Positions 7,736-14,283 of a DNA stretch of 14,283 bases are shown one piece after another; position 1 is the first letter of the stretch; every line of letters starts with the position of its first letter. The stretch lies in NCBI GenBank assembly GCA_004151065.3, contig NWUY0300015089.1, positions 17,403-31,685 of the forward strand, written 5' to 3'. Source of the stretch: Larix sibirica (Eukaryota; Streptophyta; Pinopsida; Pinales; Pinaceae). The position numbers and the translations under genes are program-made. The notes under the pieces are model-generated. The model saw only the letters and a program-made list of their open reading frames with translations, was not told where the DNA came from and made no database searches.

Positions 7736-7834
7736 CACCCAACTTCTCTTAAATGTGTGCAAATGAAGTCTCATAGTCCTTTTATTTTCCTCATTAGGGT
7801 AACTCCTATGTATTTTTGAATTCTAGGGCTGAGA

Positions 7835-7859
7835 TTAGATCTTGGACCACAAGATCTAA
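7835..7859. repeat. Hairpin with perfect 10-bp stem and 5-nt loop
   Basis: TTAGATCTTG (7835-7844) pairs with CAAGATCTAA (7850-7859) across the loop GACCA. It lies about 50 bp downstream of the TATA-like box in the minus-strand LTR reading, so it would be near the start of an LTR transcript. Confidence 0.85.
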
Positions 7860-7904
7860 GGCTGGGATTTGTTCTCAAGATGACTTAAATCTCCTAAGTC
7901 ATAA

Positions 7905-7914
7905 CTATATAAAA
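7905..7914 (-). promoter_or_regulatory. TATA-like box of the probable LTR
   Basis: The minus strand reads TTTTATATAG in a local AT-rich promoter-like setting, upstream of the hairpin, the repeats and the AATAAA signal. No other core promoter element can be recognised. AT-rich DNA gives such matches often. Confidence 0.35.
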
Positions 7915-7924
7915 TATCACCTTT

Positions 7925-8068
7925 TCAAAAAGTCAATTTTTATCCTAAATATTTAAAAAGTCACTTTATAACTTAAAAATCACTTTATAAAAATAATAAA
8001 GTGAATCTCACTTTCAAATTATAAAGTCACATTAAAATGTACTTTAATAAATGCACTTTAATAAAGTC
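7925..8068. repeat. AT-rich cluster of CACTTTATAA / ATAAAGTG motifs
   Basis: TCACTTTATA occurs at 7961 and 7980, and CACTTTC, GTACTTTAATAAA and GCACTTTAATAAAG follow. TCACTTTAT (7980-7988) and ATAAAGTGA (7996-8004) form a 9-bp stem with a 7-nt loop. The cluster lies upstream of the TATA-like box in the minus-strand LTR reading, where LTR enhancers usually sit. Confidence 0.6.
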
Positions 8069-8162
8069 TTTTAATGACATTTATGAGACTACATCATCTC
8101 AAACCCCTACACCTAGGCATCGGATGCAGGGGTACCTTCAAGCTACAAAATGCTAACACAAC

Positions 8163-9300
8163 ATTTCTTTCAAGGTTTAGTTTCTCCCAACACGTGGCAA
8201 GTTATTTTTATTATACATTTTTCAATGCACAATATCCATTTGGTAAGCCTTCTTTGCCATCTAAATTCTCTCTTCTCTTCTTTTGCATTTTGGATTTGTT
8301 ATGCTTTTCTCATGTAGCAAGCCTTTTGGATCTTGGCCCATTCGAAAGAGATACAAAATTGTTGTTTAGAAAGGGAAATTGAATTTGCTTGCCACTAGTG
8401 GTGGTTATAAGACAAGTTGGGTTGAACCATGTAGTAAAGCATCACCTTTTGAATTGAAATGCTAAATGGATCCTTCATTTGAAATACATTACAGTTCATT
8501 GTGATATTTATATTTTTTAAACTTGTTGTACTTTTATAAGCATGGGCATAATTTGTTTTATGTGACCTCCTTCCCTTCAAATATTCATGTGTTCCATTTG
8601 TGGGTTTGTTATAGATGCTAAGGATTTTATGCAGTAGGCTATTGGATACAATTTTGTGGAGACTACAATATGATGATCCCCAATTGCCTCTCTGGACATT
8701 TTCTTGCCTTGAAACTCCCCCTTTTCTGATGTGAAATATTTTGCATTATTGTCAAAAGTTTATATTTTTGACTTGGATTTGGAAATATGTAGTATCTTTA
8801 GGAAGATAAAATAAAGGACTTTCTGATTAGATTGCCATCAAACATGAATTTAGACTCTAAGGAAAGAGTTGCAGCTTGCTTGTATTGCTTTTATCGTTAT
8901 TAATAATGGATTTGATCTTGATTCAATTATTAGGTAGATAATAGTAATATTTGTACCTAAGTTTGTAATACATTTAAAAAAAATGATACTATTGGCAAGA
9001 CATCAAAATTCACCAACCTTGTCGCATTAAGAAAATTTGTATTTAGAAGAAGCCTGGGTATGTTGGAAGCATTCTTGTTGTTTTTGCCAATTTAAGGTTC
9101 TATCACTACAGTGAAGAGAATGTGTAGTATTTGAGAAAATAATTAATTAAATTCTACTTTATTCCTACTTTGTAAGGCATTGCCTAAAACAATGAATTGT
9201 GCAAGATATTTCATATTTGGTGTTGACATCTGTCCTTCTACATTGTTGAATTATTATAGAAGTCTACATCAGCATGTCATTACCATTCAAAATCCATCTA
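8163..9300. other. Unassigned AT-rich region
   Basis: No gene is visible. A perfect G-box/ABRE-like CACGTGGC lies at 8191-8198 but has no gene to regulate in view. The 102-codon frame at 8074-8382 has no family resemblance and overlaps the LTR edge. A TTATAG|ATGCTAAGG junction at about 8615 looks like a 3' splice site followed by a short frame with stops, not enough to call an exon. Confidence 0.35.
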
Positions 9301-9308
9301 TTGGTTGC

Positions 9309-9454
9309 TATTCTTATCTCTGTCATATTTAAATTATTCAAATCTATCAAATGTTGGGGAGAAAGTTACCATTTTGTATACAATATTCTTATCTCTATCA
9401 TATTTAAATTATTCAAATCTATCAAATGTTGGGGAGAAAGTTACCATTTTGTAT
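9309..9454. repeat. Tandem duplication, period 75 bp
   Basis: Segments 9309-9379 and 9384-9454 are identical over 71 bp except for one change (G at 9322, A at 9397). The period of 75 bp keeps the frame, so the 78-codon ORF at 9274-9510 simply contains the peptide repeat IFKLFKSIKCWGESYHFV twice. The near-identity in otherwise decayed DNA indicates a fairly recent event. No coding role is supported. Confidence 0.95.
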
Positions 9455-9655
9455 CTTGTATGTTGTTAACCTCGGCGGTGAAGTTCTTATATAATAATTA
9501 TTCTATTTAGGCAATTAATATTCTCATTCTGATATTAATTTTGTCTATCTAAAATCTCTCACACTTAAATTTAGGTTGTTTCGTATGGTTTGATAAGTCA
9601 CTATTTTAACATGGCAATAACATTTTGGAACTTGAGATCTATATAAAGTCTTGTT
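9455..9655. other. AT-rich spacer ending in a TATA-box-like motif
   Basis: Nothing is recognised except TATATAAAG at 9640-9648 on the plus strand. It is a textbook TATA match that lies just upstream of the GC-richer island. There is no recognisable gene start after it. Confidence 0.3.
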
Positions 9656-10085
9656 ACGTCGTAGGCATTCTCCTAGCGAATGTTGTGTCAATATTATTAG
9701 AAATGGTTTTGATCCTCTTCCAATGTCCTCCGCTCTAGGATGGGACTAATCCCATATCCTCCCACTCTCGTCTCTAGGAAATGTTAGACCCACTCGTCCG
9801 TCATCACTCCCCACACCGAAGAAGCGCATAAACCCTCTACCCTTCTAGGTGATCAGCACCACTTTGAAAGTTCTTGTACCTCCGCCTGCAGTAAGCCTCA
9901 CCAAAGTGGACGACGTCTCAACCTCCCTAGATTACAATTGCCTTCAAGTAGTTGGGATGAGACATCGGTGACACTAGAAATGTCACCATGCTACGCAAAG
10001 CTACCCTCATTTGGTTCATGAATGACCTTAGAATACACGGCAATGAGGCTCTGTCGAGCGGCAACAAATAACTGTTGTTCCAATA
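9656..10085. other. GC-richer, CpG-containing island of unknown origin
   Basis: Base composition changes here. The stretch contains many CpG (CCGCTC, CTCGTCCGTC, ACACCGAAGAAGCGC, GGACGACGTC, TCGAGCGGC), in contrast to the flanks. A plus frame is open for about 79 codons between stops at about 9785 and 10018, with no ATG near its start. A minus frame reads a plausible but stop-broken sequence (HEPNEGSFA, DISSVTDVSSQLLEGN). I recognise neither. It may be a remnant gene or transposon part inserted later than its surroundings, since CpG has not yet decayed. Confidence 0.4.
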
Positions 10086-12049
10086 ATTTCAAGATTAATT
10101 GATGCCTTGTCTAAGTTAATGGGACTTTCACATTAATGGTATTTCGGCAAAGGAGGGAGGGTTCTAGGTGATGCTATTATGAAAAAAGGATGTATAATGG
10201 AAATTAAGGTGAACATTTGGTAATTCTTTGACTATATTTGATATTTTTTTTGAGGTCGTTGATTTCCTTCATAACACTTAGAAAGGTATAATGGTAATTT
10301 CATTTTCGAGTCTGTTTGGGAGAAGAGTAATGGGGTTATTATTACAAATAGAAGTACATTATGGAAATCTAGGTGGAAGTTTCTTAATTTAGCTATTGTC
10401 ACACTTCTTTTGCTTAAACTTCGTGACTTATTGATGACCTGTCTATAATGACTGAAGATTGTAGTTGTTGGAATTGGGAAACACATATAAAATCAGGATT
10501 TTCCTGGTTGCAGCCCTCTGGTTAGCTGCAATGCTCTATGAAAAGCAGACCCATTTGCCACCTATGAAGAGGTTTGAGGAGTGTTCCAAAGTACCATCTA
10601 AATTGATACTTTTGGCTAAATCCAGGTTGGGTAGGCTTCTAGGGTTAAAGATGTAGGAGGAAGGTTCAACAAAGTGCTCAAGTTGAGGGATTTTTCCTAT
10701 TTTCCTTCATATATTTTGGAATATATCTTCATATTTTGTGATCGTTGTGAGAAGAGCTAACATACATGGTATTCTTGTTTGTAATTGGAATGATCAACCC
10801 TTTCTCTACAAGAGTGGGCTGGCCATGTCTATGGAGATTTTAACCTTGGTGTGAGGAGGGGTACTTTATACCCTTGCTCCATTTGTTTAACCAAACCCCC
10901 TTTGACATTGTTGTACAATATCATTAGGGCAAGAAGGTCAATTGTAAGAAACACATGTATAAATATAGGTAGGAAGGATGAGTTCCATTTGTTGGAACAT
11001 ATGGTATATAGGATTTAGTTGAGATTCAGAATGATTTGTGTCTATCTTCCCATCAATAGAAAATGCCCATGTAAAACTCAAACTATTATCTAATGTTTCC
11101 TTTTAACATGACTTCACCTTCAGATAATAAAAAAATATGGTTATCATGTGAATCTGTGTGCTTATATGGTAAAAGTAATTTTCTATAGCTTGTTTGATTT
11201 CATGTTTCAGTTATTTTGACTTAATTTGTTTGTCATGAAACAAATAGTCCATGCTTATTTTACTTTTCCGTGCGTTTCGACAAAGGATCGATATCAAAAA
11301 TTTCAACATGGGTTTCAATATATCCTTTTACAAAATTATAGTTTCCAATGTTTTTAATTCATTGACATATATGAGCTATTCTGAAGGTCTAAATTTTCAC
11401 CCATAGTAAACAAACTCTTCAAGAGAAAGTTCACCTAAATAGAGACGTCCAAGACAATATTGGCCATTGGATACATGAAATATTCTATTATGTTGATATT
11501 TGGGTACATGTGAGAATCCCCAAACTATGTCTATAACATTTTCAATCTGCTTGAACATTATATCGTCTAGATGTTTTGAAGTTGTTATATTTGCTTTAAG
11601 GGGAATATTATTACTTCTTTGGACTCTTTAATAATATGGGATACTATAAGGATTTTTTTAGACACTCAGTCAATGATGAGTTACTGGAGATTAGAGAATA
11701 ATAGATATTGACTAAATATTTTTTTTACATTGAAACGTAGTTTACTATATTATTATCAATGACTACAAGGAGTTTTTCCTCTTTTGTTTTTGTTTTTTGC
11801 TTTTCTTATTTTAACACTACATATTTTCTTATAATGAAATGTCAAAATGGCCTATCATAGTTTCATTTTCATTATGGATTCACCCCATACTAGATTTTTG
11901 TCTTTAATTTTACATTGTCCATGCCCTTTAGATTGGAAGGCATAGAACCAGCCCAAATATTGCTTTGTGAATAAACATGTCTTAACTTATTTTATGCAGA
12001 TGTATATATCTTAAGCTTTTCATATTAGCCAAAAATAGTGTTTCAAAAA
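10086..12049. other. Long unassigned AT-rich region
   Basis: No recognisable gene, element or RNA lies here. Minor marks are a TATAAATATA motif at 10958-10967 in a setting that resembles an LTR or promoter, a 5-bp hairpin GGGTA/TACCC near 10860-10875, and short frames at 10232-10486 and 10465-10656 without known motifs. The sequence reads like old, decayed intergenic DNA. Confidence 0.35.
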
Positions 12050-12625
12050 TCAACCAAGTAGCAATCATATACAACTCTTGTGATGAAATTGTCACTTGAG
12101 AGTTCGTAAATATTCGATGTTATTTAGTGACTTGGATAATGTAGCTATGGTTGTCAACAATACTAATGGAATATGCTTTCAAAATGATAGTAATTCCCTT
12201 ATCTATTGGTTGATGCATATTCAAGTCTTCTTCAGCCATCTCCACTAAACAAAGGTTGATATCTTGGTTGATGCTTATTCAAGTGTTCAACCATATGCAC
12301 TGAACAAATTTTGATGCATATTTTATTCTTGAAAGTATATTTTTATGTTTGAGTGAAAATTAGAGTTTTGAATCATTTCCACTCAACCAAGTTGCAATCA
12401 AATCTTGTGATGAAATTGTCACTCATAATTTTTGGAAAATATATTGTGTTATTTAGTGAATTACATAATGCAGCCATGGTTGTTACCATACTATTGAGAT
12501 CTACTTCCAAAATGATGGTAATTGCTCTGATCTCTTGGTTGACACATATTTAAGTGTTCTTCTTCTATCTGCACTAAACAAAGGTTGATGCACATTTTAT
12601 TCTTCATGTATATTTTCATTTTATG
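12050..12625. repeat. Diverged tandem duplication, about 330-bp unit, with an inner 60-bp repeat
   Basis: Unit A (about 12050-12350) and unit B (about 12383-12625) share TCAACCAAGT.GCAATC, CTTGTGATGAAATTGTCACT, GTTATTTAGTGA, ATGGTTGT, CAAAATGAT.GTAATT and CACTAAACAAAGGTTGAT. The offset is 333 bp at the start and 327 bp after a 6-bp gap. Unit A has an extra inner copy, 12201-12260 against 12261-12315 (TTGGTTGATGC.TATTCAAGT...CACT.AACAAA..TTGAT), which B lacks. The 66-codon ORF at 12353-12553 is an incidental product. Confidence 0.85.
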
Positions 12626-12869
12626 CTAACGATATATGCTTCCAGGATGTTGGTAACTTACTTGATAAACAAATCTAGGGCATACTCTTTCATAGATAAA
12701 CCATTTTAAGTGCGTGGCAATCTTCTCCCCGTGTAAAATTTTAGTAATGCTCAAGTACCCAAAGTAAAATTTTGGTGTTTACAGTTGTAATGAAAAGTTA
12801 AACTAGCAAAAAATAACTACTTACATACATGGAAACCATTTTAATACCTCCAAGCACATAAAATATCTT

Positions 12870-13031
12870 ATGGACTCATTATTAAATGACTTCCCTTTAA
12901 ATGTGAAGTTGTTTAAGAAGATCAGCAGAGACAACAATCCATGGCAAAAGAGAGTTGAAATTGTTGGAATTCAACGAGGCTTATTAGATGAATTATCCCA
13001 AACTCTACCTATGCCTCTTTATGTTTCATAG
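12870..13031 (+). pseudogene. 53-codon open frame of unknown function, possible exon or gene fragment
   Basis: The frame from ATG at 12870 to TAG at 13029 reads MDSLLNDFPLNVKLFKKISR, then NPWQKRVEIVGIQRGLLDEL and SQTLPMPLYVS. The mix of charged and hydrophobic residues and the phrases NPW, RVEIVGIQRG and LPMPLY look more protein-like than the other short frames in the window, and the open reading extends upstream without a stop to about 12810. I do not recognise the family. It could be an orphan exon of a decayed gene. There is no clear splice acceptor. Chance is a real alternative. Confidence 0.3.
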
Positions 13032-13761
13032 TGTTGATTGATCAAGCAATGTCATCATCCAGTGCAAACAGACTGGATTGAGAGCCACACTATGTTATAA
13101 GGGAAAATCTATGTTGGGACTCAAAGGATACTCGTTGTCATAGATGAGGGTGCACTCATCCCATGGATTCATTTCTCATGTCCACAGCCCATTCCATGGT
13201 ATCCAATCCACTGACATATTCTTAAATACATATATATCTAACTTTATAGCTTCAGGTATCGATATATTTAACTCTTCTGTCATGATTGTTTTATTCTTGG
13301 TTTCATTAGCAAACAAGGGATCTCATAAGCTGGTTTCTGGTTAAGTTGTCAATTTAAATTTTATTATTATTTAATATCCAAAACTCAGAAGCTTCCAGAA
13401 GGGACAACTAGCAAACCACATAGAAAAGCTTCCATAATTCCACAGGTTAAGTCAAGATGGCAAAAACTCAAAAGTGACTCCAAGTAACCTTGAGAAGAAG
13501 AAATAACTAGACAGTAGTTTATCCCTCACTTTGTTCTCGAACAATCACAAGGATATAAACAATTCCAAAAAAATACCATTATTGATTCAGTTTTGGATAT
13601 TTTGGAGAAGCGATGTTTTTAACAATTTGGTAGGCTAAAGGTAAGAATTGACCCTTGTTGTCACTTTTCAGAATCTCATTTCTTTTTCCTTTTATTTTAA
13701 TTTTAAGGTTTAAAAATGCATCTAATTATTGATGTTAGTATCTAACATATCATTGGGCAAG
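13032..13761. other. Unassigned AT-rich region
   Basis: Nothing recognisable. A 66-codon plus frame (13144-13344) has no known motif. The two AAGCTTCC words at 13389-13396 and 13427-13434 are short matches only. Confidence 0.35.
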
Positions 13762-13934
13762 AGGTTTTCATCGTCCCACCCTTTATTGGTCTGGATATAA
13801 GAATAAATTCTAGAGTTTGGAATATATTCATGTCAATTCCAATAATTAGAAGGTTTTCATTGCCACGCCCTTTATTGGTCTGGCTATACGAATAAATCCT
13901 AGAGTTTGGGAATATTCGTGTCAATGCCAATAAT
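13762..13934. repeat. Tandem duplication, period 88-89 bp
   Basis: Copies 13762-13846 and 13851-13934 share AGGTTTTCAT, CCTTTATTGGTCTGG, AATAAAT.CTAGAGTTTGG, and TGTCAAT.CCAATAAT, with about eight substitutions and a 1-bp gap. Copy 2 keeps CG where copy 1 has CA or AG (TTCGTG against TTCATG, ACGAAT against AAGAAT). Both encode the repeated peptide pattern in the minus ORF 13742-13930, which is a by-product. Confidence 0.92.
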
Positions 13935-13989
13935 ATTTCAATACAGTAGATTGTTGAATTCTTCTCATATAACGGTAGAAATACAATTT

Positions 13990-14283
13990 TTAGATCTTGA
14001 CAATTATTNTAGGAGAGTCAAGTTGGCCCTGTTTGGTAAAAAGGTCAAGTCAGTTTATTAGTATAAATGAGGAGCTCACCCTCCTCATTTGGTCACCACA
14101 TTCACTCATTGAGTTTGCATGAGTAGGAGAGATAAAGTCAAGTGAATAGATACTTTTGGAGTCTTCTTGTTTTTTGTCTTTTCATAAGGAATACTATTGT
14201 ACATTCTAACGAATCTATATAGAAGAAGTTCGCTGGGTTTTTCTGCCCCGGGAGGGTTTTCCCAAGATAAAATTATTGTGTAC
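13990..14283 (+). mobile_element. Probable LTR start, plus strand, cut by the window end
   Basis: A TATAAAT box (14062-14068), a 9-bp hairpin just after it, a pyrimidine-rich leader, and the G/T-rich box GCTGGGTTTTTCTGCCCCGGGAGGGTTTTCCC near 14231-14262 occur in the order of promoter, R and U5 in plant Ty1/Copia LTRs. The G-rich box is typical of Copia U5. The TG start is not certain (one candidate is TGTTGAATTC at about 13953; another boundary nearer 13990 is possible). The primer-binding site and coding part would lie beyond the window. Confidence 0.5.
14062..14090 (+). promoter_or_regulatory. TATA box overlapping a 9-bp hairpin
   Basis: TATAAAT at 14062-14068 overlaps the left arm of a perfect hairpin. 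AAATGAGGA (14065-14073) pairs with TCCTCATTT (14082-14090) across an 8-nt loop, GCTCACCC. The box is the likely core promoter of the LTR that runs off the window. Confidence 0.5.

Larger units (their letters stand above)
7020..8162 (-). mobile_element. Probable LTR (solo or truncated), minus strand
   Basis: On the minus strand the block starts TGTTGTGTTAGC (8162) after an AAAGAAA purine stretch. It then shows an AT-rich promoter-like part, a TATATAG box near 7905-7912, a 10-bp hairpin, degenerate 36-bp repeats, an AATAAA signal (7140-7145) and a U5-like stretch, GGTTTTCCCC...GTGGGGTTTTTCC (7098-7127). G/T-rich GGGTTTTTCC...GGGTTTTCC boxes are common in U5 of plant Ty1/Copia LTRs. No primer-binding site was found past the low-coordinate end, which I could not place exactly. 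A solo LTR fits, but the LTR call rests on architecture, not on a matching second copy. Confidence 0.45.

Noticed and set aside
7497-7766. 89-codon plus ORF and 65-codon minus ORF with internal peptide repeats
   Set aside because: Both arise from the 36-bp repeat array; no known domain and both strands are open together.
8191-8198. G-box/ABRE-like CACGTGGC
   Set aside because: A perfect match, but no gene downstream on either strand; kept only as a note.
8610-8700. Possible exon after a TTATAG acceptor-like site
   Set aside because: The frame has stops within about 8 and 20 codons and no recognisable protein match.
9274-9510. 78-codon ORF with a repeated peptide
   Set aside because: Explained by the 75-bp in-frame tandem duplication; no homology recognised.
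13742-13930. 62-codon minus ORF with peptide repeat
   Set aside because: By-product of the 88-bp tandem duplication.
1-14283. CRISPR array, tRNA or rRNA genes, bacterial operon, or plasmid features
   Set aside because: No regularly spaced identical repeats with unique spacers, no cloverleaf or rRNA signature, and the content is clearly plant retroelement DNA.

Overview
This window looks like intergenic DNA from a large, repeat-rich plant nuclear genome. A conifer-type gymnosperm is my best guess; it rests on overall character and is inference, not proof. The DNA is AT-rich, has no long intact ORF, and carries two single N bases (257 and 14009), as expected of a draft assembly. What can be recognised is a pile of old, broken retroelements of several classes plus one broken copy of a plant regulatory gene. 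Nothing bacterial, no RNA gene and no CRISPR array is visible.

Layout. 1-487 (minus strand): a Ty3/Gypsy element with a pol fragment just upstream of the reverse transcriptase, a primer-binding site matching the 3' end of tRNA-Asp, and the LTR edge, which lies in a perfect 24-bp palindrome. About 745-2840 (plus): a long, decayed, 5'-truncated LINE with the end of the reverse transcriptase, a zf-RVT zinc-binding region and an RNase H domain. 2845-3640: unassigned, with a decayed reading frame ending in a 13-A tract. About 4020-4685 (minus): a second Gypsy fragment covering the end of RNase H, the integrase zinc finger and part of the integrase core.

About 5841-6812 (plus): the most gene-like item, an intron-free but broken copy of an OBERON-type PHD-finger gene. 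It keeps almost all zinc-binding Cys/His residues but has several stops and frameshifts. About 7020-8162 (minus): a probable long LTR with a U5-like G/T-rich motif, an AATAAA signal, 36-bp repeats, a 10-bp-stem hairpin, a TATA-like box and an AT-rich repeat cluster. 8163-13760: mostly featureless AT-rich DNA broken by a 75-bp tandem duplication, a CpG-containing, GC-richer island (about 9656-10085), a diverged tandem repeat of about 330 bp, and a 53-codon open frame. 13762-13934 is an 88/89-bp tandem duplication. 13990-14283 is the start of a probable LTR on the plus strand, cut by the window end.

No set of genes here works together. The window records successive insertions, truncations and mutational decay, many of the stops being compatible with C-to-T change. 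I found no convincing new biological system. The points most worth following are the OBERON pseudogene with a PBS-like 12-mer inside it, the palindromic LTR end, the structured LTR-like block at 7.0-8.2 kb, the GC-richer island and the unrecognised short frame at 12.87 kb.
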